A stretch of DNA of 64,000 bases, from positions 1-64,000 of the forward strand of contig CAKQYU010000004.1 of NCBI GenBank assembly GCA_934293575.1. The letters run 5' to 3'. Positions 16,474-25,475 of this stretch are shown here, piece after piece (within the stretch, counting starts at the first letter, position 1; each line of letters starts with the position of its first letter). The translations under genes and the position numbers were made by a program. The notes below the pieces were generated by a model. That model saw nothing but the letters and a program-made list of their open reading frames with translations, was not told where the DNA came from and searched no databases. Origin of the DNA: an uncultured Lachnospiraceae bacterium. Lineage in GTDB: Bacteria; Bacillota; Clostridia; Lachnospirales; Lachnospiraceae.

Positions 16474-19400
16474 ATGCGTTATCATGTAAGAAAGCTAATT
16501 TCATACAGTATGGTTTTGCTGCTGGTTATTCATTTATTTTCCGGACTTTCCGGCAGCTATGTGGTAAATGCAGCGAATGATAATTTGAGTGTAACAGTGC
16601 AGATGAATCTTGTTGATAATGCAGATGGCTCAAAAAAGGAATTAAACATTATCTACACGGTAAGCGGAGAAACTTCCAGAAATCCTGTTACTGTAGAGCG
16701 TACGGTAACAAAGGACGAAACGGTAATTACTACAGATACCGACATTTCCGTTTCCGATACGAATCCGGTTACGGAAACTTATACAAAGGATGGAAGATAT
16801 ACGGTAAGCTACCGAATCAAACAAAATGATTCTGAGGGTGCATCGTCATATCAGGAAAAGACAGAGACGATTGATAATACAGCACCGGAGGTAAATTGGA
16901 CAGATGGTGTAGTTGAGGATACGGATGATATTTCATTAAATCTGCATATTGTGGAAAAGAATCTGAATACATCATCTGCATTACAGTTATCCTATAAGCG
17001 AACAACGTATTATAATTTTTCCGACCATCAGTCAACAACGCAGGTGGCAATACCGGTACAGACGGTATCGGATGACGAAGGGAATCCTAAGAAAGATGAA
17101 TATCAGGTTTCAACGAAGGTAAGAACAATTCTTGCAGGGGTTGGAGACGGTATCTATGAGGACTTAAAGCTGATTGTGACAGACAAGTCCGGAAATAAAA
17201 GCGAATATGAATTAACCAATAGAATGATTATTGATAAAGACAAGCCGGAGTGTCAGGCACAATGGCTGAGAGGGGATGGTGACATCCTTTCGCCGGCTGC
17301 TACGATTGAGGATGTGGATTATTATGATGAAACCTGTAAAAAATTAATAATACAGGTTGGAGATTTGCAGATGGATGCATCCGATGTTTCGGTTAGCCTG
17401 AAAAATGGAGAACAGATTATAGCTCCTTCAGCTCTTGAAACGGTATCCGATTATATACAAAAATACACCTATGCGATAGAAGATGACGGAGACTATCGGT
17501 TGTCTGTAGCTTGTACGGATCCTGCATCCAATTTCATTACAATGGAAAGAGAATTTATTAAGGATGCAACTTTTCCGGATATTCAGATTGATAATGCATT
17601 AATATCCTACAAAAACGGAACAGCTCTGCCGGCTCCGCTTTTGGAAGATGGGAAAGAACGATATTATTTAAATCAGGATGTCCGTTTCTCGTTTCATGTA
17701 ATGGAAGCAAATTATAAGACTGCAAATGTGAGCGTACGGAATGTACCGGACGATACGCATGAGACGGAATTTCCAAAACAGATGACTGATAATCCGCAAA
17801 AATTTGCGGTTGATTATACGGATGAAGGAAACTATAGCCTGTATGCATGGGCGAAGGATGCGGCCGGGAATGAATCAAAGAGTGCCCCGGTTGATTTTGT
17901 AATCGATAAAACCGCACCGGTTATAAGCGTTAGCGGAGCAAGGGAAGGTTTGCAGACAAAGGAAGAAGTTAATTTGTGTTTTCGGATGAAAGAAACAAAT
18001 CCGGATCATAAAAACGATACGATTACGGTGTCACGTTCGGATCTGACCGGATATGAGGAACGTACGGAGTATCGTTATGAGGCGGATAAATGGGATGATA
18101 TTGGAAATGATACGATAGAACGAAGTCTCACCTTTTCAAAGGAAGGTATTTATGAGGTTTCCATTCAGGCGAAAGATAAAGCCGGAAATATGCAAAGGCG
18201 GATTCTTCATTTTACGATTGACCATACCGCACCGGAAATTTCACATCTGACATATTCCAATGTAGAGGATTTGATTTTGCCAAAGTATAATCTTATTTTT
18301 AGCAATAAAGTAGTTGCACTGGAATTTGATGTGTGGGATCGTGTAACCGGTGTGAATGATGAGAAAGTATATGTAACCATTGGCAATGCAGCAGACAGGA
18401 AAGAAACTTCTTCCATCTATCTTGCACATAAAGTGCTGGGTAATCGATATGTTGTCTACATTCCGTCGGATATGGGAATGAAGGAGTTTAACCATCCGGT
18501 TACCATCTGGGCAGAAGACAATCTTGGCAATGAAAACAAGCTTACATCCCATAAAGTTATTTATACAACAGATTATTCGGATATAAAGATGACCTGTGAT
18601 GTGGATTATAATGAATGGACGAATAAGGATGTTACCTTCCATACAATGGTTACGGATACAAAGGCAGGAATTGATAAGATTGTTTATAAGGTAAATCAAA
18701 AGGTTGTTAAAACCGTATCGTTTGATCATCTGGTTGATGAATATGAATGTGATATTACTGCAAGTGAAAGTGCAAGTGTGGTAAGCGGATATGCGGTAGA
18801 GATAGAAGTTACCAATAACTGTGGAACGGTAAATAAAGTTGCAAGACAGGTTTATATTGACAAACAGGCTCCGGTTGTTGAATTGACAGGTGTTACGAAC
18901 GGCAGACATTATAATACGGATTGCCGGATTGCAACGAAGGTAAATGATGTATCTTACACAAATACCCATACCGAATATGTAATAAAGAAAACAATGGAGG
19001 GAAAAGAGGAATTGTTGTCTTCCGGCATTTTCCATTCCGGCAATTATGTGGATTACAATTATTTAACAATGATGAATGAGGGCATATATGAGATATATGC
19101 AATTACAACAGACAGTGCGGGAAATCAATCGGTTTCTAACCGGTTGAATTTTGTGATTGATAAAACAGCGCCGGTTTTGTCGATTACAGGCACAGAAAAC
19201 GGACAGGTTTCCGGAAAATCTGTTACATTAAATTTTGCGTGTGAAGAGATATTTTATGAGAGCAATCGTGTCAATATTCAGGTGGAACGAACATTGGACG
19301 GACAAACGAGAAGCTATTCATTAGATGGATTTTTGTCGGTTTCAAAGGTTTCAAACATGAGCCATACATTTACGGAAGATGGTACTTATAAAGTTACAAT

Positions 19401-20367
19401 GTCTGCGGTGGATGCGGCGGGAAATGTAGCGGTCAGTCAGACAAGAAGTTTTACCATTGACCAGACCAAACCGGTTATTTCGATAGATGGAACGACAAAT
19501 TATCAATTATGGAATCAGGCGTTGGGGCTTAGTTTTGTTGTAGAAGAATCCTATTATGCATCCAACCATGTAAGTGTAACAGGAACAAGAACGGATATTG
19601 ACGGTGAAACCGAAGTTCTACAGTTCCCTGCCTTTGTGAATTCCGGAAAGGTAAGCAGTCTGCGTCAGGAATTTGTGAAAGACGGTGTTTATGATTTGGT
19701 CGTATCGTCAAAGGATGAGGCTGGAAATACAGACAAGAAAGAAGTGCATTTTACGATTGATAAAAATGCACCGGAAATATATATGGTAGAATCCTTTGAT
19801 GGTGGTTATTATCAGGACTTTCAACTTTCCGAGGATTTGGATAATATATTTAAGGATTTGACGGTAATTTCATATAAAATTTTATTAAACGGGATAGAAT
19901 ATAACGGAATTGATAAAATTACAGATGAAGGTAAGTATAATTTATATGTAGAGGCTACCGATGAGCTGGGACATAATACTGTTAAAACAGCAGAATTTAT
20001 TATTGATCATACAGCACCGAAGGTTATATTTACAGGTGTTAAGAATGGTGAAACCCTTCATGAGAAGGGACAGGTTTTGTTGTCTTTGACGAATACCGAT
20101 GATGAAATTGTCAGCGTCCGTTTGAATGGTGAAGAATTGGGTGCGGATATCCGGTGTATTGATTATACGGAATATGGTTCCTATAAGATAGATGTGGATT
20201 GTCAGGATAGGGCCGGCAATAAGGTAACGAGAAGTATTTATTTTGTATATGCAAATCCGTTCACAATTGCGGTTGTGGGTGGTGTGGCAGTTGTTTTGAT
20301 TTTATCAACCATTCTCTGGTTGTGGATTCGGACAAGAAAAATAGAAAAGGAAGAGAATCGATTATGA
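16474..20367 (+). CDS. large Ig-like repeat surface protein, C-terminal membrane anchor
   Basis: A 1297-residue protein with a signal peptide (cleavage near VVNAAND) and about ten bacterial Ig-like modules of roughly 90-130 residues. Modules are joined by the recurring boundary IDKTAPV/IDHTAPEI, preceded by DxAGNxxxxxxxFxID. It ends with a single membrane segment and a short basic tail (WLWIRTRKIEKEENRL). No LPXTG sortase signal is seen, so it is held by the membrane. Such repeats occur in adhesins and surface sensors; ligands are unknown. AAGGAAGGAGGAAAATA precedes the ATG, 53 bases after the T-x-L-L protein gene, so it appears to be the extracellular arm of the phospho-signalling operon. 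Confidence 0.85.
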   Translation: MRYHVRKLISYSMVLLLVIHLFSGLSGSYVVNAANDNLSVTVQMNLVDNADGSKKELNIIYTVSGETSRNPVTVERTVTKDETVITTDTDISVSDTNPVTETYTKDGRYTVSYRIKQNDSEGASSYQEKTETIDNTAPEVNWTDGVVEDTDDISLNLHIVEKNLNTSSALQLSYKRTTYYNFSDHQSTTQVAIPVQTVSDDEGNPKKDEYQVSTKVRTILAGVGDGIYEDLKLIVTDKSGNKSEYELTNRMIIDKDKPECQAQWLRGDGDILSPAATIEDVDYYDETCKKLIIQVGDLQMDASDVSVSLKNGEQIIAPSALETVSDYIQKYTYAIEDDGDYRLSVACTDPASNFITMEREFIKDATFPDIQIDNALISYKNGTALPAPLLEDGKERYYLNQDVRFSFHVMEANYKTANVSVRNVPDDTHETEFPKQMTDNPQKFAVDYTDEGNYSLYAWAKDAAGNESKSAPVDFVIDKTAPVISVSGAREGLQTKEEVNLCFRMKETNPDHKNDTITVSRSDLTGYEERTEYRYEADKWDDIGNDTIERSLTFSKEGIYEVSIQAKDKAGNMQRRILHFTIDHTAPEISHLTYSNVEDLILPKYNLIFSNKVVALEFDVWDRVTGVNDEKVYVTIGNAADRKETSSIYLAHKVLGNRYVVYIPSDMGMKEFNHPVTIWAEDNLGNENKLTSHKVIYTTDYSDIKMTCDVDYNEWTNKDVTFHTMVTDTKAGIDKIVYKVNQKVVKTVSFDHLVDEYECDITASESASVVSGYAVEIEVTNNCGTVNKVARQVYIDKQAPVVELTGVTNGRHYNTDCRIATKVNDVSYTNTHTEYVIKKTMEGKEELLSSGIFHSGNYVDYNYLTMMNEGIYEIYAITTDSAGNQSVSNRLNFVIDKTAPVLSITGTENGQVSGKSVTLNFACEEIFYESNRVNIQVERTLDGQTRSYSLDGFLSVSKVSNMSHTFTEDGTYKVTMSAVDAAGNVAVSQTRSFTIDQTKPVISIDGTTNYQLWNQALGLSFVVEESYYASNHVSVTGTRTDIDGETEVLQFPAFVNSGKVSSLRQEFVKDGVYDLVVSSKDEAGNTDKKEVHFTIDKNAPEIYMVESFDGGYYQDFQLSEDLDNIFKDLTVISYKILLNGIEYNGIDKITDEGKYNLYVEATDELGHNTVKTAEFIIDHTAPKVIFTGVKNGETLHEKGQVLLSLTNTDDEIVSVRLNGEELGADIRCIDYTEYGSYKIDVDCQDRAGNKVTRSIYFVYANPFTIAVVGGVAVVLILSTILWLWIRTRKIEKEENRL

Positions 20368-21023
20368 AAAAAGCAGTAGTTTTTGATATGGATGGCGTTA
20401 TATTTGATTCGGAAAAATTATATCGCAAGCATTGGATGTTGACGGCAAAAGAATATAATATTCCGGAAGACGAAATGAGAAAATTATGTGATTTGATTGC
20501 CGGAGCAACAAGAGACCGAAATGAAAAACTGATGAAAAGCCGTTACGGAGAGGATTTTGATTATGATGCATTCCGTATGGCAACGATGAACCGGATGGAT
20601 GAGGAAGTTAAGAAGAACGGATTAGAGTTAAAACCGGGTGTGAAAGAGTTGTTTGATTTTTTGAAAGAGAACGGTTATAAGATTGGACTTGCCACATCTA
20701 CACAGAAGGAACGGGCAGAAGGGAATTTAAGGAATGCCGGATTGCTTGATTATTTTGATTATATTATGTATGGCGGTATTGTGAAGAACGGAAAGCCGGC
20801 ACCGGATATTTATTTAAAAGCCTGTGAAGGACTTTTGGTGGAACCTTCTGAAGCAATCGGTATTGAGGATTCTATAAATGGTGTAAAATCCAGTGCGGCA
20901 GCAGGTCTTTATACCATTATGGTAGTGGATCTGATTCAGCCGACGGATGAGATAAAGGAATTGGCGGCGCATATATTTGATTCGTTAATTGATGTAAAGA
21001 ACCTGTTAGAAGGGAATAAATAA
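20364..21023 (+). CDS. HAD-superfamily phosphatase, beta-phosphoglucomutase-like
   Basis: All HAD motifs are visible. DMDGVIFDSE supplies the nucleophile Asp, ATSTQKERAE motif II, KPAPDIYLKA the motif III lysine, and GIEDSINGVKSSAAAG motif IV. The Leu/Glu-rich cap after motif I marks subfamily I (beta-phosphoglucomutase/phosphatase-like). The substrate is not deducible, probably a sugar or nucleoside phosphate. The ATG overlaps the stop of the Ig-repeat gene and GGAAGAG lies upstream; a longer frame from 20322 lies inside the upstream gene and is not needed. Confidence 0.85.
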   Translation: MKKAVVFDMDGVIFDSEKLYRKHWMLTAKEYNIPEDEMRKLCDLIAGATRDRNEKLMKSRYGEDFDYDAFRMATMNRMDEEVKKNGLELKPGVKELFDFLKENGYKIGLATSTQKERAEGNLRNAGLLDYFDYIMYGGIVKNGKPAPDIYLKACEGLLVEPSEAIGIEDSINGVKSSAAAGLYTIMVVDLIQPTDEIKELAAHIFDSLIDVKNLLEGNK

Positions 21024-21031
21024 AATATATG

Positions 21032-21083
21032 ACTCATATACTTCATTATGATTAAGAATACATAGAGGAGTGAGTATATGAGT
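21032..21083 (+). promoter_or_regulatory. 11-bp inverted repeat covering the start codon of the TIGR04086 gene
   Basis: ACTCATATACT (21032-21042) is a perfect complement of AGTATATGAGT (21073-21083). The right arm contains the ATG (21078-21080) and the ribosome site GAGGAG (21065-21070) lies in the loop just before it. The RNA fold would hide the start codon. Confidence 0.6.
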
Positions 21084-21440
21084 ATTGGAAGAAAAATAGG
21101 AACCGTTGTAAAGGGATTGATAGTATCTTACGCAATAACAGGAATTTTGTTGGTTTTACTGGCTTTTTTGGTATATAAATTTAAGTTGGCAGAGAGCGTA
21201 ACGGATATCGCAATTATTGTTATTTATGTGGTTGTTACATTTTTTGGAGCATTTGTTGTAGGGAAAAAGGTAAAGAATCGTAAGTTCCTATGGGGATTTT
21301 TGCTTGGTTTTTTATATATTGCAATTATTACACTCGTCGCATGGATATTGAGCAGGTTTTTTCCGGTGTCGGGAGCCGTGAACTGGTCCGCTGTGGCACT
21401 TTGTATCGGGGGTGGATTGCTAGGCGGTATGCTAAGTTAA
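21078..21440 (+). CDS. TIGR04086-family membrane protein
   Basis: A 120-residue protein with four hydrophobic segments in the TIGR04086 (YrzE-like) pattern: GLIVSYAITGILLVLLAFLVY, then FFGAFVVGKKVKNRKFLWGFLLG, then GGGLLGGMLS. In Clostridia this family commonly sits beside the SCIFF peptide and its maturase, as here; its role is unknown. It is followed directly by the SCIFF promoter. Confidence 0.8.
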   Translation: MSIGRKIGTVVKGLIVSYAITGILLVLLAFLVYKFKLAESVTDIAIIVIYVVVTFFGAFVVGKKVKNRKFLWGFLLGFLYIAIITLVAWILSRFFPVSGAVNWSAVALCIGGGLLGGMLS

Positions 21441-21443
21441 TCG

Positions 21444-21472
21444 TTGACCTTGTATAAAGCTTATGTTATACT
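21444..21472 (+). promoter_or_regulatory. promoter of the SCIFF precursor gene
   Basis: TTGACC (21444-21449) and TATACT (21467-21472) are 17 bases apart, beginning 4 bases after the preceding stop codon. A dedicated strong promoter fits a highly expressed peptide precursor. Confidence 0.8.
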
Positions 21473-21533
21473 ATACTGCAAATGTGAAAGTTTCCCATGG
21501 AGACAGGATATTAAGAATGTGAGGTAGATTTTT

Positions 21534-21674
21534 ATGAAACATATTCAGACTTTAACAGACAAGACATTGAAGAACACGATGGAAAAGGGTGGATGCGGCG
21601 AATGTCAGACATCTTGCCAGTCAGCATGTAAGACATCTTGTACAGTTGGTAACCAGACTTGCGAGAATAAGTAA
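21534..21674 (+). CDS. scfA: SCIFF ranthipeptide precursor (six cysteines in forty-five residues)
   Basis: A 46-residue peptide beginning MKHIQTLTDKTLKN, with six cysteines in the near-invariant family pattern GGCGECQTSCQSACKTSC plus a last Cys in VGNQTCENK. The precursor is almost universal in Clostridia. The adjacent radical-SAM enzyme installs thioether links from Cys sulfur to other residues, making a ranthipeptide; such peptides have been linked to population-level regulation. GAGGTAG precedes the ATG. It has its own promoter, a weak hairpin after it, and then the maturase gene. Confidence 0.95.
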   Translation: MKHIQTLTDKTLKNTMEKGGCGECQTSCQSACKTSCTVGNQTCENK

Positions 21675-21716
21675 TTTTGTTCTTGAAGGTGTGTGAATTT
21701 AGCAACTAAAAGAATG

Positions 21717-21743
21717 AAGAGGACTGCGGAAGGCTGTCCTCTT
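21717..21743 (+). terminator. partial terminator/attenuator after the SCIFF precursor gene
   Basis: AAGAGGAC (21717-21724) pairs with GTCCTCTT (21736-21743); only a short T run follows. It likely allows some read-through, giving more precursor than maturase. Confidence 0.55.
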
Positions 21744-21810
21744 TCATTACGTTAAACCCAAACCGATATGCGTATATAGATGATTTGGGGAACTTAGAAG
21801 GAGATTTCTT

Positions 21811-23178
21811 GTGATACATCAGTATAAAAATAATGGTTTTAATATTGTATTGGATGTATGTAGTGGATCGGTTCATGTAGTAGATGACCTGGTTTATGAT
21901 GTTATTGCCATTTACGAACAAAAAAATATAGAAGAGATAATAAAAGAATTGCCTCAGTATAAGGAAGAGGATATCCGCGAAGCCTGTGAGGAGATTGAGC
22001 AGTTAAAGGAAGCGGGACAACTGTTTACTGAGGATGTATATAAAGATGCGATTATAGATTTTAAAAAGAGAAAGACGGTTGTTAAGGCGTTGTGTCTGCA
22101 TATAGCACATGATTGTAACCTAGCCTGCAAGTATTGTTTCGCGGGAGAGGGAGAATATCATGGAGACCGGTCTTTGATGAGTTATGAAGTTGGAAAGAAA
22201 GCATTGGATTTTCTGATTGCAAATTCCGGTAACCGTGTGAATCTGGAAGTGGATTTCTTCGGTGGAGAACCGTTGATGAATTTTCAGGTTGTAAAGGACT
22301 TAGTTGCTTACGGCAGAAGTCAGGAGCCAATCCACAACAAAAAATTCCGGTTTACACTAACCACAAACGGTGTATTGCTTTCCGATGATGTGATGGAATT
22401 TGCCAACAAAGAGATGTCGAATGTTGTTTTAAGTATTGACGGACGAAAAGAAATTCACGATATGATGCGTCCAACCAGAAACGGAAAAGGCAGCTACGAT
22501 ATTATTATTGATAAATTTAAAAAGATGGCAGAGCTTCGGAATCAGACGAACTACTACGTCAGAGGAACCTTTACACATTTTAATACGGATTTCTCGGAAG
22601 ATGTTTTGCATCTGGCAGATATGGGATTTAAACAGATTTCCATGGAACCTGTAGTTGCAACGGAAGATGCAGAATATGCCATTCAGGAATCCGATTTGCC
22701 TAAATTATTTGAAGAATATGATGCATTGGCAAAAGAAATGGTAAAGCGTGAAAAGGAAGGAAAAGGATTTAATTTTTTCCATTTTATGATAGATTTATCC
22801 GGTGGACCGTGTTTGTATAAGCGTTTGTCGGGATGTGGTTCCGGAACGGAATATCTTGCCGTGACACCATGGGGAGATTTGTATCCATGTCATCAGTTCG
22901 TTGGTATGGAAGACTTTTGTCTGGGTAACGTAGATGAGGGCATCAAGAAAACAGAGGTTGTTGATGAATTTAAGATGTGTAATGTCTATGCGAAGGACAA
23001 GTGTCGTGACTGCTTTGCGAGATTTTATTGCAGCGGTGGTTGTGCAGCAAATTCATATAACTTCCACGGCAATTTGTTAGATGCCTATGAAGTGGGTTGT
23101 GAATTGGAACGTAAACGTGTAGAGTGCGCGATTATGATAAAGGCGGCTTTGGCGCAAACTGTGGAAGAAGGAGAGTAA
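21811..23178 (+). CDS. scfB: SCIFF thioether-forming radical SAM maturase
   Basis: The radical SAM cluster motif is C102-x3-C106-x2-C109 in HDCNLACKYCF. The C-terminal half is a SPASM/twitch region rich in cysteines (GCGSGTEYLAVTPWGDLYPCHQF, then DKCRDCFARFYCSGGCAANSY). The N-terminal about 90 residues form a peptide-recognition (RRE-like) domain. Length 455 matches the ScfB/CteB family. The start codon is GTG at 21811 with AGAAGGAG 6 bases upstream. It forms Cys-derived thioethers in the 46-residue precursor 136 bases upstream. Confidence 0.95.
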   Translation: MIHQYKNNGFNIVLDVCSGSVHVVDDLVYDVIAIYEQKNIEEIIKELPQYKEEDIREACEEIEQLKEAGQLFTEDVYKDAIIDFKKRKTVVKALCLHIAHDCNLACKYCFAGEGEYHGDRSLMSYEVGKKALDFLIANSGNRVNLEVDFFGGEPLMNFQVVKDLVAYGRSQEPIHNKKFRFTLTTNGVLLSDDVMEFANKEMSNVVLSIDGRKEIHDMMRPTRNGKGSYDIIIDKFKKMAELRNQTNYYVRGTFTHFNTDFSEDVLHLADMGFKQISMEPVVATEDAEYAIQESDLPKLFEEYDALAKEMVKREKEGKGFNFFHFMIDLSGGPCLYKRLSGCGSGTEYLAVTPWGDLYPCHQFVGMEDFCLGNVDEGIKKTEVVDEFKMCNVYAKDKCRDCFARFYCSGGCAANSYNFHGNLLDAYEVGCELERKRVECAIMIKAALAQTVEEGE

Positions 23179-23182
23179 AAAC

Positions 23183-25408
23183 ATGAAGAAAGCAAAAGGA
23201 AATAGTGTTCTTACACTGTTAGTATTTGTTTTGTTACTGGCATTGGGTATTTATACAACCTGTGTAGGTGTCGGTAAAGATTTGGTAGGACGGGCTAAAA
23301 ATATTATATTGGGTCTGGATCTTGCCGGTGGTGTAAGTATTACTTATGAGGTGGAAGAAGATAATCCGTCTGCGCAGGATATGGCAGATACGATTGACCG
23401 TCTGCAACAGCGTGCAGATGTGTATTCAACAGACAGTAATGTTTACAAAGAAGGTTCTAACCGAATCAATGTAGAGATTCCGGGTGCGGATGATGCAACG
23501 GCAATTCTGGAGGATATGGGTAAGCCGGGAGCATTAGAGTTTGTTGATGAAACCAATTATCAGTTATATGAGGCTGGTCAGGAGTACGAGGCATTGCTTA
23601 CCGGTGCGGATGTAAAGTCTGCATCTTCGACAATTGATAATAGTAAAACCGTTAAGGAATATGTTGTACAATTGGCATTTACGGATGACGGAACGAAAAA
23701 ATTTGCGGAAGCTACCGCAGCGAATATTGGAAAAAGAATTTATATTATCTATAATGGTGAGGTAGTATCTGCCCCAACGGTACAGACTGAAATTTCCGGC
23801 GGAAATGCACAGATTGATGGTATGCAGGATCAGGAAAGTGCAGAATCACTTGCACAGACAATCCGTATTGGTGCATTGCCTTTGACCTTGTCAGAGTTAC
23901 GTTCTAACGTAGTTGGAGCAACTTTGGGTCAGGATGCGTTAAAGACTTCGTTGCAGGCCGGTGTTATCGGTATTATTGTTATTGCAATAATTATGATTGC
24001 CGTGTATTTATTACCTGGTTTGATTTCTGTATTTGCATTGGTTGCATATGTTGTATTGATGTTGTTATGCCTGAATTTCTTTAATGCAAGTTTAACTTTG
24101 CCGGGTATTGCAGGTATTGTTTTGTCAATCGGTATGGCGGTAGATGCAAACGTTATTATTTTTACACGTATTAAGGAAGAAATCGGTAATGGTGCAACGG
24201 TAAAGGCGGCAATTGATGCCGGATTTAATAAGGCGTCTTCTGCAATCTTAGACAGTAATATCACAACTTTGATTGCGGCTGTTGTACTTTATATGATGGG
24301 TACCGGAACAATTAAGGGATTTGCCCTGACATTGGGTATTGGTATTGTTCTTTCGATGTTTACAGCATTGTTTATTACAAAACATCTGTTAAAGGCTGTA
24401 TTTACATTGGGATTAAAGAATCCAAAGCTGTACGGTACCAAGAAAGACGTAAAGACTACAAATTATGTGAAGTTTTCAAAGTTTGCTTATGCAATTTCAA
24501 TCGCAGCAATTCTTGCCGGTTTGATTGCACTTCCAATCTATAAGAATAAAACAGGTTCAGCCTTAAATTATACATTGGAGTTTACCGGTGGTACTTCCAT
24601 GACCATTGGTTTTGATAAGGAATATGATTTGTCCGGTGCAGAAAAGGACATTGTACCTGTTATTGCGGATGCGGCTGATATTTCGGATTCCGAAATTCAG
24701 GTTCAGACCGTAAAGGGAACAAAGGATATCGTATTTAAGACCTCTGAGCTTTCCGTAACACAGCGTGATGCGGTGGAAGAGGCAGTTCGTGGTAATTTTA
24801 AAATTGACAAATATGAAATCGAAAATATCAGCGGAACCATCAGTGGTGAAATGCAGAGAAATGCAATTATTTCCGTTATTATTGCTACAATTTTAATGTT
24901 GATTTACATTGCAATCCGGTTTAGTGACATCAAGTTTGGTGGAGCTGCGGTTATTGCATTGCTTCATGATGTATTGGTTGTATTTGCAATTTATTCAATC
25001 GGGCGCTTATCGGTCGGTAACACATTTATTGCATGTATGCTGACAATAGTCGGATATTCAATTAATGCGACCATTATTATATTTGACCGTATTCGTGAGA
25101 ATCTGGTATCGATGAACGGTAAAGATGATACGTATGCACATATTGTAAATGAATCCATTTCCCAGACATTTACAAGAACGATTTATTCATCATTAACCAC
25201 ATTTGTTATGGTATTTGTATTATATATCATGGGTGTTACATCGATTAAAGAATTTGCCCTGACCTTGATGGCAGGTGTAGTTTGCGGTGCATATTCATCG
25301 GTATGTATTACCGGTCCGTTGTGGTATCTGTTCAAGACAAAGGCAGGTAAGAACGAACGGACTTCCGTTAAGAAATCTGGGAAAAAAGTAAAACAAAAAA
25401 AGGCTTAG
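23183..25408 (+). CDS. secDF: SecDF protein-export membrane subunit (fused SecD-SecF)
   Basis: A single 741-residue chain contains SecD (about 1-425) and SecF (about 430-741). Each half has an extracytoplasmic domain and a membrane bundle. Marker motifs are LGLDLAGGVSITYEV near the N-terminus, GIVLSIGMAVDANVIIFTRI in SecD, LEFTGGTSM at the start of SecF, and MLTIVGYSINATIIIFDRIREN in SecF. Proton-driven SecDF helps pull secreted proteins across the membrane. The gene begins 4 bases after the maturase stop, a placement common at SCIFF loci, which hints that it may support peptide export. Confidence 0.95.
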   Translation: MKKAKGNSVLTLLVFVLLLALGIYTTCVGVGKDLVGRAKNIILGLDLAGGVSITYEVEEDNPSAQDMADTIDRLQQRADVYSTDSNVYKEGSNRINVEIPGADDATAILEDMGKPGALEFVDETNYQLYEAGQEYEALLTGADVKSASSTIDNSKTVKEYVVQLAFTDDGTKKFAEATAANIGKRIYIIYNGEVVSAPTVQTEISGGNAQIDGMQDQESAESLAQTIRIGALPLTLSELRSNVVGATLGQDALKTSLQAGVIGIIVIAIIMIAVYLLPGLISVFALVAYVVLMLLCLNFFNASLTLPGIAGIVLSIGMAVDANVIIFTRIKEEIGNGATVKAAIDAGFNKASSAILDSNITTLIAAVVLYMMGTGTIKGFALTLGIGIVLSMFTALFITKHLLKAVFTLGLKNPKLYGTKKDVKTTNYVKFSKFAYAISIAAILAGLIALPIYKNKTGSALNYTLEFTGGTSMTIGFDKEYDLSGAEKDIVPVIADAADISDSEIQVQTVKGTKDIVFKTSELSVTQRDAVEEAVRGNFKIDKYEIENISGTISGEMQRNAIISVIIATILMLIYIAIRFSDIKFGGAAVIALLHDVLVVFAIYSIGRLSVGNTFIACMLTIVGYSINATIIIFDRIRENLVSMNGKDDTYAHIVNESISQTFTRTIYSSLTTFVMVFVLYIMGVTSIKEFALTLMAGVVCGAYSSVCITGPLWYLFKTKAGKNERTSVKKSGKKVKQKKA

Positions 25409-25425
25409 AATGAATTCGTGAGTAT

Positions 25426-25456
25426 ATAGGGACGTGGCATTTTACCATGTCCCTAT
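25426..25456 (+). terminator. hairpin terminator after secDF
   Basis: ATAGGGACGTGG (25426-25437) pairs with CCATGTCCCTAT (25445-25456) through 12 bp with one G-U. The tail is GTTGTTT, so termination is likely partial before recJ. Confidence 0.6.
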
Positions 25457-25475
25457 GTTGTTTAGGAGAGATTGC

